Source: Phycisphaerales bacterium
GTDB lineage: Bacteria > Planctomycetota > Phycisphaerae > Phycisphaerales > SM1A02
Assembly: GCA_014238785.1 (NCBI GenBank)
Contig: JABAAL010000012.1
Location: 1 to 64,000, forward strand
DNA length: 64,000 nucleotides
Direction of reading: 5' to 3'
This document shows positions 36,414 to 45,320 of this stretch, one piece after another. Position 1 is the stretch's first letter, and every line of letters begins with the position of its first letter. The notes beneath the pieces are model-generated. The model saw nothing but the letters and a program-made list of their open reading frames with translations, did not search any database and was not told the DNA's origin. A program made the position numbers and the translations under genes.

Positions 36414-37634
36414 ATGCTATTCCCAACATTACGTAAGACAATAATTACCCTCGCTGCTTCTGTGATGCTCGCTGTTGGAGTAACCACAATGGCACAAAAC
36501 GCAGATGAAGTATCTGGGATTAACCTTGATCAACTTCAAAAATCTGGCTACCGAATCGATTGGATAAACCAGCCTACTTCGAAAGGCCTTCGCCTTCCAA
36601 CTATTACGAAGGATTCCTTTTACACCGTAGATAATTCTGATTTTGTCTCAAAGTACGATATCGATTCCGGCAAGTGGCTTTGGTCAACACCCGTTGGAAA
36701 CCAAACCTACAAAATTAAAGGTATCACTGAGATTAAAAACCTCAAACGAACATATGTTTTATCTGAAGGCGGCATCTATGTTATCGAAACAGTTACTGGT
36801 GATTACCCTTCCAATGCTGATAGCAAGAGCCAAGACAATTCACAATTTTTCCCTTTGCAAGAAGTTGCGAACACTTCAGCAATATCTTTAAATGGCCAAA
36901 TTATCTACGGGTCCACTACAGGAAACGCAGTTTGGTTTAACCCCTCCACTGGATTTACCGCAAGTACGTACAACATCGGCTCCTTAGTAGATGTCTCCCC
37001 CACATACGTAACTGGAATCCAAACTGAGCGCGGCATGATGAGAAATGCAATTGTCGCCGCATCTACCGATGGAACGGTCATAGCAATTGATGCGAAAGAT
37101 ATCCAACAGCTTTGGACAATTTCCCTACTCGATGCAGTAGCTGCACCTGTAAGTTATGGAACAAATAATCGAGTTATAGATAATGAAGATATTCCAAGAT
37201 CCTCAGTCTTCATTGCTGGAACAGATCGCTACCTTCGATCAGTTGACCTACACACAGGCCGGCCAAGGTGGCGGGTGCTTACCGAATCACCGCTTGAAGA
37301 TTCTCCGTTCGTTTCAAAAACCGCCGTCTACCAAAGGATCCCAAATGTTGGGCTAGCTTCATTTCAAGCATTCCCTGTTGATTTCTCCGGAATTCAAAAT
37401 TGGATCGCAGAAGATATCTCGGGAACGGTAATCACCACCACAAAAGATGGCAAATTAGTTTGCTGGGACAAACAAGAAAAAATCCTACAGATTGCTGACC
37501 CAAGAAAAGGCGGAATCGTAGCAACACTTTCATTACCTTCAGTACGTTCACTCACAACAGACCAACAAATCAACGGATCTCTCTTTCTCATCACAGAGAG
37601 TGACACGATTCTTCGACTTGATCCAAGGCGTTAA
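36414..37634 (+). CDS. Exported PQQ-like beta-propeller protein
   Basis: 406 residues from the ATG at 36414, which has GGAG about 7 bases upstream and opens into a signal peptide (hydrophobic stretch IITLAASVMLAVGVTTMAQ). The mature protein is a PQQ-like propeller; blades show the W-x-x-x-T/D pattern (GKWLWSTPVG, IQQLWTISL, RPRWRVLTES, GKLVCWDK). Similar exported PQQ proteins are numerous in planctomycetes and mostly have no known activity. No quinoprotein dehydrogenase active site is visible. It ends 2 bases before purH and may share its transcript. Confidence 0.85.
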   Translation: MLFPTLRKTIITLAASVMLAVGVTTMAQNADEVSGINLDQLQKSGYRIDWINQPTSKGLRLPTITKDSFYTVDNSDFVSKYDIDSGKWLWSTPVGNQTYKIKGITEIKNLKRTYVLSEGGIYVIETVTGDYPSNADSKSQDNSQFFPLQEVANTSAISLNGQIIYGSTTGNAVWFNPSTGFTASTYNIGSLVDVSPTYVTGIQTERGMMRNAIVAASTDGTVIAIDAKDIQQLWTISLLDAVAAPVSYGTNNRVIDNEDIPRSSVFIAGTDRYLRSVDLHTGRPRWRVLTESPLEDSPFVSKTAVYQRIPNVGLASFQAFPVDFSGIQNWIAEDISGTVITTTKDGKLVCWDKQEKILQIADPRKGGIVATLSLPSVRSLTTDQQINGSLFLITESDTILRLDPRR

Positions 37635-37636
37635 CA

Positions 37637-39217
37637 ATGACAACAGATATTCCGATTCGACGCGCACTACTTTCCGTGAGCAACAAAGAGGGAATAGTGC
37701 GTTTTGCTGAACAACTTTCATTGCTTGGAATTCAAATAATCTCGACGGGCGGGACTGCAAGAACTCTTGCTGAAGCAGGCATCGCCGTCTCAACGGTTGA
37801 GTCTCTTACAGGATTTCCAGAAATGCTCGACGGTCGCGTCAAAACACTTCACCCAGCAATTCACGGTGGCCTACTTGGTATTAGAGATGAACCTACGCAT
37901 GTAACAGCAATGGAAGAACACGGCATCGAACCAATTGATTTGATTTGTATTGACTTATATCCATTCGAGGAAACAATTGCTACAAAGGGCGTAACAACTA
38001 ATGAGGCAATCGAACAAATTGATATTGGCGGACCTGCGATGATTCGCTCTGCAGCAAAGAACCACGCTTTTGTTACGGTTGTAACAAACCCACGTCAATA
38101 TACATTCGTTCTAGAAGACCTTGTAGCAAACAACGGAGCGACAACCTTCGATCTCCGTCGCGACCTTGCAAAAGATGCATTCACTCGTACTGCGGAGTAT
38201 GACACGACCATTAGCCAATGGATGACAAACGAAACAAATGGCTTTTCAACATCCGTTAAAATCAGCGGAGTACTTGAGCAAACGCTCCGCTATGGCGAAA
38301 ATCCTGACCAAGCCGCTGCTGTTTATCGGGACGTGCAACATTCCGGCCCAAGTGTCATAACTGCAAAAGCTATTGCAGGCAAGCCGTTAAGTTATAACAA
38401 TCTAATGGACGCTGCTGCAGCCCTAGAACTTGTCCAAGATTTAGCCGATGCGACCCAATCTCCAAGCGCTGCAATAATCAAACACGCTAACCCCTGCGGC
38501 GCTGCTGTTTCTAAAACCATTACAGAGGCCATTGACAAAGCTTGGAAATGCGATCCTCTTGCGGCATTTGGAGGCATTGTAGCTCTGAGCACATCAGTCG
38601 ACCTTGAACTTGCCAATATCATTTCTCGCGGGGAAAAGTTTCTTGAAGTTATTGTTGCCAAATCTTTTTCAAAAGAAGCAACGGCAGCACTCTGTGCCCG
38701 CTGGAAAAACATACGCCTTTTAGCTGTAGGTTCCGAACCTCGCACACCAACCTGGCGTCAACACAAATCGATAGTTGGCGGCATGCTGATGCAAGAACTA
38801 ACTCCAGTGACTGCTGATGCAACACAGTGGGAACATGCTGCTGGGCCTACTCCAACACTAGCACAATGCTCCGATGCTCAAATTGCTTGGATTTGCTGTG
38901 CTCATCTTAAATCTAACTCGATTTCCATAGTAGACAACGGGGCATTAATAGGCGGAGGCATGGGGCAAGTTGATCGTGTATCTGCCGCTCGTCTTGCGAT
39001 CCACCGAGCTGGAAGTTCAATAAAAGAAGCAACGTCACCAGTGGCAGGTTCAGATGCATTCTTCCCATTTTCTGATGGGCCAGAACTACTCATTGATGCA
39101 GGAATACAATGCATTGTGCACCCTGGCGGAAGTGTGCGTGATCAGGAAACGATAGATATTTGTAACAAGAACAGTGTTACGCTTCTGCACACGGGGATTA
39201 GGCGCTTTAGGCATTAA
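37637..39217 (+). CDS. purH: Bifunctional AICAR transformylase / IMP cyclohydrolase
   Basis: 526 residues with both halves of PurH. The IMP cyclohydrolase (1-200) begins RRALLSVSNKEGI and includes STGGTARTLAEAGI and GGLLGIRDEPTH. The transformylase (200-526) has the catalytic AIIKHANPCGAAVS (Lys-His) and AFGGIVALSTSVDLELA. It carries out the last two steps of IMP synthesis. Its 3' end overlaps the convergent HNH nuclease gene by 4 bases. Confidence 0.97.
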   Translation: MTTDIPIRRALLSVSNKEGIVRFAEQLSLLGIQIISTGGTARTLAEAGIAVSTVESLTGFPEMLDGRVKTLHPAIHGGLLGIRDEPTHVTAMEEHGIEPIDLICIDLYPFEETIATKGVTTNEAIEQIDIGGPAMIRSAAKNHAFVTVVTNPRQYTFVLEDLVANNGATTFDLRRDLAKDAFTRTAEYDTTISQWMTNETNGFSTSVKISGVLEQTLRYGENPDQAAAVYRDVQHSGPSVITAKAIAGKPLSYNNLMDAAAALELVQDLADATQSPSAAIIKHANPCGAAVSKTITEAIDKAWKCDPLAAFGGIVALSTSVDLELANIISRGEKFLEVIVAKSFSKEATAALCARWKNIRLLAVGSEPRTPTWRQHKSIVGGMLMQELTPVTADATQWEHAAGPTPTLAQCSDAQIAWICCAHLKSNSISIVDNGALIGGGMGQVDRVSAARLAIHRAGSSIKEATSPVAGSDAFFPFSDGPELLIDAGIQCIVHPGGSVRDQETIDICNKNSVTLLHTGIRRFRH

Positions 39218-39846
39218 TCTTCGACGAGCTCGATTGACCAATATGCATTTTGCAAGAAAGATTTCCATGATTTGTACTGTATTGGACCTATTCTTAGCTT
39301 CCTTGCTTCACAATGCAAAGGTTTAAATGGCTTTTGAATAAGTTGCATGCTTGCTTGCCTGGGCGTTCGCCCGCCTTTTTTTGTATTACATTTCATACAT
39401 GCACAAACCAAATTTGACCATGAGTTACCGCCACCTTGAACACGAGGGACAACGTGATCAAGAGTCAAATCTGTTGCTGAAAACCGCTTGCCACAATATT
39501 GACATTTATTTTTATCTCTGGAAAAAAGGTTACGCCGAGTAAGTCGAACTTCTGGCTTAACAAATTTATCGTATGTAAGAAGGCGAATAATTTTAGGTAT
39601 TGCAATTTCTAGAGACGGAAGTCGTAACCACGTATGCTTTTCTGGTTCGAATTCTTTTTGAAGTTTTGCGACATCCATCCAATCATGCAGACCGTACGTA
39701 AGATAGTTGCCATTTTCAATTGATAATATCTCTGCTGCTTCGCGACAAAGCAAAGTAAAGGCGTGACGAGCTGGCACAATCCGTACTGCCGAGTAACCTC
39801 GATTTAGTACGAGAACTTTTTCATCAATAGTTGATATTGCACTCAT
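39214..39846 (-). CDS. HNH endonuclease
   Basis: 210 residues. An N-terminal strand-rich region (VLNRGYSAVRIVPARHAFTL) typical of the stand-alone HNH family found across planctomycetes and cyanobacteria precedes the HNH core. The zinc cysteines are in KCQYCGKRFSATDLTLDHVVPR and CMKCNTKKGGRTP, with the catalytic His in LDHVVP. It is not an intron or mobile element by any sign here. The start lies 46 bases after nuoB on the same strand. Confidence 0.9.
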   Translation of the reverse strand: MSAISTIDEKVLVLNRGYSAVRIVPARHAFTLLCREAAEILSIENGNYLTYGLHDWMDVAKLQKEFEPEKHTWLRLPSLEIAIPKIIRLLTYDKFVKPEVRLTRRNLFSRDKNKCQYCGKRFSATDLTLDHVVPRVQGGGNSWSNLVCACMKCNTKKGGRTPRQASMQLIQKPFKPLHCEARKLRIGPIQYKSWKSFLQNAYWSIELVED

Positions 39847-39892
39847 CTTAATACACCGAATGTATTTGTATCAGAAACATATGGGGTATGCT

Positions 39893-40456
39893 TTATCGAG
39901 AAGCGTTGATTGTCATATCGACCGTCGTTGGACTTGGAGCAACAAGGTCGAGACGAAGCGGCATGCGCTTCCCGTCGCCATCGTAGGGAATATTGTCTTC
40001 GTCGATAATCTGCTGAATTGCCATCACACCTTCGATAAGCATTTCTGGCCTCGGTGGGCATCCTGGAACATACACATCGACGGGCATGAATTGATCGACA
40101 CCCTGCACTACCGCATAGGTATCGAATAATCCTCCTGTAGAAGCACAAGCTCCCATGGAAATAACCCATTTGGGTTCGGCCATTTGCAAATAGATTCGCT
40201 GAAGCACTGGCATCATCTTGGTTGAAATTCTTCCCGCGACAATCATTAAGTCGGCCTGGCGAGGGCTGAAACGAAAAACTTCTGCACCAAAGCGCGCCAA
40301 ATCGTATCGACTCGAAGCAGTTGCCATCAGTTCGATTCCACAGCATGCGGTTGCAAATGGCATAGGCCAGACACTCGATCGCCTTGCCCAGTTGATTACA
40401 CGGCTGAGCTGTGTTGTCATATATCCATCGGATGGTATTGCTTGTTCGAGACCCAT
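39893..40456 (-). CDS. nuoB: NADH-quinone oxidoreductase subunit B
   Basis: 187 residues from the ATG at 40456, chosen because [16 protein letters not shown] matches the family N terminus; a TTG at 40486 is also in frame. It carries the N2 iron-sulphur cluster of complex I: ligands in [16 protein letters not shown], in [12 protein letters not shown] and in [11 protein letters not shown]. Unlike most genomes it is not inside a nuo operon. nuoC is about 8 kb away on the other strand. Confidence 0.95.
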   Translation of the reverse strand: MGLEQAIPSDGYMTTQLSRVINWARRSSVWPMPFATACCGIELMATASSRYDLARFGAEVFRFSPRQADLMIVAGRISTKMMPVLQRIYLQMAEPKWVISMGACASTGGLFDTYAVVQGVDQFMPVDVYVPGCPPRPEMLIEGVMAIQQIIDEDNIPYDGDGKRMPLRLDLVAPSPTTVDMTINASR

Positions 40457-40543
40457 AGTTTGTACATAATACAAAATGTCGCACAAACGGGGGAAATTTA
40501 TGCAACATACTTGCAGGATGAGTATTTAACATGGTGAATTATA

Positions 40544-40951
40544 TCAAGCTGCTGAACCAAAACTAGATTGAGATACTTCTATTTGAAAGAGCCTATCAAG
40601 TCGCATCATTTCAAATAGTTCTTTTAAATTGCTGGTGAGTCCAATAATTGATGTAGACGCATTACACTTTTCAGCAGTATTTCGTACATCAATGCACATT
40701 CCCAATCCAAGGCTTGAGATAAACTGAATATCATTAAAATCAAGCACCAAAGTGTCCACTTTGCTGCCGAATTCTTTAAGTTTATTATTTATCGCCATCG
40801 CAACGACTGATGCTTCTCGTTCGCCTATCCGTGGTCCAACAATCGATGCCTTCATTGTGCCGTTTGAATAAGAAACATCAACGAAGAGAGATTTTCGAGG
40901 GCTAGTACTGTTATTTGTGTTTATTTCATTCATATTTGTGTATTCGGTCAT
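40544..40951 (-). CDS. STAS-domain anti-sigma factor antagonist
   Basis: 135 residues from the ATG at 40951, which has GGAG 7 bases upstream; the first in-frame ATG at 40972 lies only 1 base from an AGGAG, too close to use. Single STAS domain; the phosphoacceptor region is VLDFNDIQFISSLGLGMCID near residue 75. It is likely another substrate of the RsbW-like kinase and the PP2C phosphatase elsewhere in the window. No kinase adjoins it. A short Asn/Thr-rich tail precedes the domain. Confidence 0.86.
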   Translation of the reverse strand: MTEYTNMNEINTNNSTSPRKSLFVDVSYSNGTMKASIVGPRIGEREASVVAMAINNKLKEFGSKVDTLVLDFNDIQFISSLGLGMCIDVRNTAEKCNASTSIIGLTSNLKELFEMMRLDRLFQIEVSQSSFGSAA

Positions 40952-41026
40952 ATTTGTGCTCCACTTTTGCATACTCCTAGAAAAGCAACTAAATACTGTT
41001 TTCTTTCAATAATTAGTAAAAAGCGC

Positions 41027-41052
41027 CTAAAACGACAAAAAAAGTGTTTTAG
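41027..41052. other. AT-rich hairpin upstream of the STAS gene
   Basis: CTAAAAC and GTTTTAG form a perfect 7-base stem around a 12-base A-rich loop, between the start of the STAS gene and the end of the YihY gene. On the minus strand it could act as a weak terminator for YihY, since it is followed by a short T run, or as a leader structure. The C+T-rich stretch at 41064-41084 lies next to it. Confidence 0.25.
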
Positions 41053-41106
41053 CGATCAATACAATCCTCCTCCCCTCCCACCCTAACTGAATACTGAGCA
41101 AAATGA

Positions 41107-42042
41107 TTATTGTGGTTTTGTCGTGCTAACTTGGTGCACAATTGAGGAAATCTGTAACCCAAGCAGAATAATAAGCCACATCAAATAGAGCCAAAACATA
41201 AATACAGGAACGAGTCCTAATGAACCATATAAATGGCGCAATGAAAGAGCGTGATTAAAATACAAGCCGAGCGATTCTTTGCCAACAAGAAGCATCAGAG
41301 CAGAGACAAACGAACCAAACATGAGTGCTCTCATTTGAAGTTTTACGGTGGGAACGTATCGGTAAAGGAAAAGCAAGCAAAGCCAAGCAAGAAATAAATC
41401 CCATAACAGTGACATTATCCATAATAGCCAACTCCCTGAAACTATATTTTCAACCAAACCAACTGCTAAGGCGTCTACCCAAAAAGCAAGTGCAAGAAGC
41501 ACTGGGCCAAATGTAAGAACGAACCAATATAGGGGTATTCGATACAACCAAGAACGCCCTTTTGCTCCATCGCAAATATTATTAAAACTTTGCTCAATAT
41601 CAACAAGAAGCGTAATTGCAGAATAAACCAAAACAAGCAACCCTATCCACGTTAACGCTGCAATATTAATATTCATACCACTAGAAACAATGTTTGTCAG
41701 CCAACTCCCAAGAGTAAGTGGTATATCGCCTTCGGAGAGTTGTATCTCTACATCATTCATACCCATCGCTTCAATTGAATTATGTAAAAATAGTGCAAAG
41801 CGATCCTTCCCCATGATCGCTTTTGCCACTCCAGCGCCAACGACAGTAACTGGCAACATCCCAAAGAGCGTTCGATATGTGAGTGAGGCAGCCATCATGC
41901 TTGCCCTGTCTCGCGAAAGTTGCTTAGCACCTTGGCGAATTAATTGAAAAAGATAGACAACCATACGCTCCCACCGAGTGAGCTCTTGAATTGGGTCCTT
42001 GATTACTTGCTGCAATCGCTCAATTATTGTTTTAAACTTCAT
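41107..42042 (-). CDS. YihY/BrkB-family inner-membrane protein
   Basis: 311 residues from the ATG at 42042; an earlier start at 42081 would overlap the divergent rluB. Six membrane helices are evident, with family signatures LSRDRASMMAASLTYRTLFGMLPV near the N terminus and LYGSLGLVPVFMFWLYLMW near the C terminus. The family was once mistaken for RNase BN; its role is unknown, possibly envelope transport. Single gene. Confidence 0.9.
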   Translation of the reverse strand: MKFKTIIERLQQVIKDPIQELTRWERMVVYLFQLIRQGAKQLSRDRASMMAASLTYRTLFGMLPVTVVGAGVAKAIMGKDRFALFLHNSIEAMGMNDVEIQLSEGDIPLTLGSWLTNIVSSGMNINIAALTWIGLLVLVYSAITLLVDIEQSFNNICDGAKGRSWLYRIPLYWFVLTFGPVLLALAFWVDALAVGLVENIVSGSWLLWIMSLLWDLFLAWLCLLFLYRYVPTVKLQMRALMFGSFVSALMLLVGKESLGLYFNHALSLRHLYGSLGLVPVFMFWLYLMWLIILLGLQISSIVHQVSTTKPQ

Positions 42043-42064
42043 GTAACTTGGTAGACTAGCCAAA

Positions 42065-42892
42065 ATGGGCTGGAATACCAACCAAGAAAAGTCAAATCAT
42101 GACCCTACCTTACCCTTTAAGGAGGCCGCTCGTGGCGAGCGGCTCCAGCGTGTCATGGCATCTGGTGGTATCGCTTCTCGGCGTAAATGCGAGGAAATGA
42201 TTGAATCAGGCGAGGTCAAAGTCAATGGCATCGTCATCAACTTCCTTCCAGCATGGATCGATCCAAAAACCGACAGAATCACGATTGCAGACAGAAAACT
42301 CAATTTACACGCTGATAACGTCTATGTTATGTATTACAAACCAAGGGGAATCGTATGTACCATGGTCGATCCAGAGGGGCGACCTTGTATCGGGGACATT
42401 GTAAAACACCCGACAGGTACACGAATTTTCCCAATTGGACGGCTCGATATGGATAGCCAAGGGCTGCTACTTCTTACCAACGACAATATGTTAGCCAATG
42501 AACTTACTCACCCAAAACATAAAGTCAGTAAAACATACGAAGTCACTGTTAGAGGAAAAATCACGAACGAGACTCTTGTTAAATTGCAAAAAGGCATTTA
42601 CCTTGCAGATGCGCACACAAAACATGACACTACGATGAAAGGTCAACGGGCTACCATCAAGGATATTGAAATTGTCCGCCATGATCGAGATCGTACACTT
42701 CTAAAGATCACGCTCACAGGAGGTCGAAACCGTCAAATACGTCGAATGCTTGCGATTGTCGGTCATCCTGTAAAACGCCTACGAAGAACACATGTGGGGC
42801 CCGTTGCACTAAAGGGACTGAGACCAGGTCAATGGCGAGATTTGACGGCGAAAGAATTTAATGCGCTTGAGCACTCTGTTCGCCGGACATAG
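42065..42892 (+). CDS. rluB: 23S rRNA pseudouridine synthase, RluB/RsuA family
   Basis: 275 residues. An S4 RNA-binding domain (about 28-85, MASGGIASRRKCEEMIESGEV) precedes the pseudouridine synthase domain with the catalytic Asp in IGRLDMDSQGLLLLTND and the C-terminal GRNRQIRRML. It should modify helix 90s of 23S rRNA as RluB does, though RluE/F or RsuA cannot be excluded from sequence. It ends 35 bases inside the convergent scpA gene. Confidence 0.92.
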   Translation: MGWNTNQEKSNHDPTLPFKEAARGERLQRVMASGGIASRRKCEEMIESGEVKVNGIVINFLPAWIDPKTDRITIADRKLNLHADNVYVMYYKPRGIVCTMVDPEGRPCIGDIVKHPTGTRIFPIGRLDMDSQGLLLLTNDNMLANELTHPKHKVSKTYEVTVRGKITNETLVKLQKGIYLADAHTKHDTTMKGQRATIKDIEIVRHDRDRTLLKITLTGGRNRQIRRMLAIVGHPVKRLRRTHVGPVALKGLRPGQWRDLTAKEFNALEHSVRRT

Positions 42893-43661
42893 GCTTTTCA
42901 AATAAAACAATAAGAATGTCGCCCTCAACTGTATCGTCTTGATTCACTGTTACTTTTTGCATTCGAACAAGTTCTAATGTTGCTAAAAACATACCGATCC
43001 GCTCCGCCAGTGGCAACCCGGAAAATGCCGACAGCAAGGTAAGACGCCGCTCTGGCGATCTATTCAGACGTTCAATCAATTCTTCTTGACACAGTTCAAT
43101 TGGCACATCATCAAACGCAATATGGTGTCCATCGAGCTGTGTAAAATCAATCGCGGTTGCAATATGTTCGTAGGCATCTGATAAATCTATAAAATGAACG
43201 TCATCTAACTCAAGCGACGGCTCGTTATCTGGAGACGGCTGTTTTGGGATTCCAATTTGCACTTTATAACGAAGCGCAAAATCATTTCTTCTTTTCTCAA
43301 GAAGTTCAGAAGCAGTTCTAAACCGTTGATACGAGAGCAGCTGCCGAATCAAATCGCCACGTGGGTCCTCATTTTTATTTTCCTTCCCATGTTCTTGGTC
43401 ATCCTCCAACGCCTGTTCGGGTGGAACAAGGGACCTAGATTTAATCTCTATGAGTGTCGCTGCCATAACGAGAAATTCCCCTGCCATCTCAACGTCTACC
43501 GAAGCGCTTTGTCGAAGTACTCCAAGATACTCATCTGTGATCTCAGAAATTGGAATTTCATGAATATCGACCTCAGCTCTCCGAACGAGATACAAAAGGA
43601 GGTCTAGAGGCCCATCAAAGGCATCTATTGAAATTCTGAATTGTTCTTGAGGAAATAACAT
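42858..43661 (-). CDS. scpA: Segregation and condensation protein ScpA
   Basis: 267 residues from the ATG at 43661; a TTG at 43694 is in frame. The kleisin N terminus is clear (ISIDAFDGPLDLLLYLVRRAEVDI), followed by EFLVMAATLIEIKSRSLVP. It bridges the SMC heads in chromosome condensation. The partner scpB, normally next door, is absent. Its 3' end overlaps the convergent rluB by 35 bases. Confidence 0.93.
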   Translation of the reverse strand: MLFPQEQFRISIDAFDGPLDLLLYLVRRAEVDIHEIPISEITDEYLGVLRQSASVDVEMAGEFLVMAATLIEIKSRSLVPPEQALEDDQEHGKENKNEDPRGDLIRQLLSYQRFRTASELLEKRRNDFALRYKVQIGIPKQPSPDNEPSLELDDVHFIDLSDAYEHIATAIDFTQLDGHHIAFDDVPIELCQEELIERLNRSPERRLTLLSAFSGLPLAERIGMFLATLELVRMQKVTVNQDDTVEGDILIVLFEKPMSGEQSAQAH

Positions 43662-43710
43662 GTAGAAGTGCAACCTAGTACCTTCAAGGTACAATATACA
43701 TCATAGTTTC

Positions 43711-44748
43711 ATGAACGCGCCACGCCCACAAACTGAGTTAAGTTTATCTGCGGAACATGCATTTATTTGCGATGTCCTCACCGCCGAATCTGGAGCGATT
43801 GATTCTGTCATATCGCAAGTAAGATCAGATGCATCCACCTGCACTTCATGGACAGATGCAATCGATATATTGGAAAAATGCAAGGGGCACGCTGTTTTTA
43901 GCGGTATGGGTAAGTCCGGATTAATTGGAGCAAAATTATCCTCCACCTTTTCGAGCATCGGACAGCCGTCGCACGTCGTACACCCAGCAGAAGCGGTCCA
44001 TGGTGACCTCGGCTCCATTCGACGAGACGACGTTGTAATTCTCATGAGCTACTCCGGCACAACGTCGGAAGTACTTAACCTTGCCGCAATTCTAAGAACT
44101 GATGGAATCCCCTGCATCGGCATTTCAAAATCAGACGACTCCCCTCTTGCAAAACTCTGCACTGTGCACCTTGCAATTGGATCTCTCAGTGAAGCCTGCC
44201 CCCTTAATCTCGCCCCGACTGCATCGACTACTGCAACGCTAGCTATTGGCGACGCACTAGGACTTGCACTTTCAAGACGACGAAACTTTACCGCCGATGA
44301 GTTTCACAAACATCACCCTGGGGGCATGCTCGGCATCGGGCTACGAACTATTACAGAAATCATCCGTTGCAAAGTCGGTGAAAATCTTCCAGTAATATTG
44401 GAAGACACACTCGTTGGCGAAGCATTACAGACGGCAAGGCCACAAGAAGGTGCTCGTCGAGCCGGCGCCATCCTTCTCGTTGACGAGAATGGAAAACTAA
44501 CGGGTATATTTACCGATGGTGACTTGCGACGTCTTGTGATCGATGACACAGACCCTATGCAACGTCTAATCGGTGATGTCGCTACAAAGAATCCTAGGCG
44601 ATTACTTGCTTCGTCACTGGTACGTGATGCACAACAATTAGTTACAGAATACAGAGTCGATGAAATTCCAATTGTTGATGATTCTAATTATCCGATTGGG
44701 CTCATTGACGTCCAGGATTTAATAGCAATGAAAGTAGTCACGGAGTAA
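43711..44748 (+). CDS. kdsD: Arabinose-5-phosphate isomerase, KpsF/GutQ type
   Basis: 345 residues: a SIS domain (about 40-190; FSGMGKSGLIGAKLSSTFSS, VILMSYSGTTSEVLN, and the histidine-bearing EFHKHHPGGMLGIGL) followed by two CBS domains (about 215-345). It converts ribulose-5-phosphate to arabinose-5-phosphate, the substrate of KdsA. It leads the cluster kdsD, HslV-like, kdsC, LptC/LptA-like, with gaps of 2 bases or overlaps of 4. Divergent from scpA. Confidence 0.95.
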   Translation: MNAPRPQTELSLSAEHAFICDVLTAESGAIDSVISQVRSDASTCTSWTDAIDILEKCKGHAVFSGMGKSGLIGAKLSSTFSSIGQPSHVVHPAEAVHGDLGSIRRDDVVILMSYSGTTSEVLNLAAILRTDGIPCIGISKSDDSPLAKLCTVHLAIGSLSEACPLNLAPTASTTATLAIGDALGLALSRRRNFTADEFHKHHPGGMLGIGLRTITEIIRCKVGENLPVILEDTLVGEALQTARPQEGARRAGAILLVDENGKLTGIFTDGDLRRLVIDDTDPMQRLIGDVATKNPRRLLASSLVRDAQQLVTEYRVDEIPIVDDSNYPIGLIDVQDLIAMKVVTE

Positions 44749-44750
44749 GC

Positions 44751-45320
44751 ATGTCAGTCATAGTAGCAGTCCGCAAAGATAATCGAATAGTGATGGCCGC
44801 CGACACACTGACCACGTTCGGAGATTCCGAGGTCATGCCACAAGAAAATGCACGAACTCCAAAAGTGGGACGTATCGGCGATTCCTTAATTGGCGGAGCC
44901 GGATGGGCCGTCTACGACGATATTCTCAATGACTTCCTTGCAACAAGACCAACCCCTGACCTCTCGAGCTCTAGAAAAATTTTCACGTTCTTTCTTGATT
45001 TTTGGAAAGCACTTCACGAACACTACACCTTTGTCAACGATCAAGCCGCACAAGCGGGATCGCCATTTGGAGATCTCGACTCTACGTTCCTCATCGCTAA
45101 TTCTGGTGGAATTTTCACCGTCGCCTCTGATTTGGGAGTCACGCCACTTAATCGCTATTACGCCATTGGCTCAGGTGGAGAATACGCCATTGGCGTTCTT
45201 TACACACTCTACGAACGCACCGATGATATTGCCGAACTAGCTTCCGATGCGGTCAAGGCCGCTATTGCCATGAACCTCCAATGCGGCGGCGCAGTTGACG
45301 TCTTGCAACTCACTACATGA
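44751..45320 (+). CDS. HslV-like Ntn hydrolase with serine in place of threonine nucleophile
   Basis: 189 residues, a proteasome-beta/HslV fold by its opening (MSVIVAVRKDNRIVMAAD), the GGAGW turn and the YYAIGSGGEYAIGVLY strand-helix signature. After removal of Met the mature N terminus would be Ser, where HslV has Thr; the Asp (D18) and Lys (K38) of the catalytic set are present. Bacillus CodW is a known relative using Ser. No HslU is in the window. It lies between kdsD (2-base gap) and kdsC (4-base overlap), so it is co-translated with Kdo synthesis genes. Function is not established; it may not be a degradative protease. Confidence 0.85.
   Translation: MSVIVAVRKDNRIVMAADTLTTFGDSEVMPQENARTPKVGRIGDSLIGGAGWAVYDDILNDFLATRPTPDLSSSRKIFTFFLDFWKALHEHYTFVNDQAAQAGSPFGDLDSTFLIANSGGIFTVASDLGVTPLNRYYAIGSGGEYAIGVLYTLYERTDDIAELASDAVKAAIAMNLQCGGAVDVLQLTT

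Noticed and set aside
39843-40532. A 229-codon open frame on the minus strand over nuoB
   Set aside because: It is another frame of the same stretch; the nuoB frame has intact family motifs while this one is rich in Arg, Cys and Ser without any domain.
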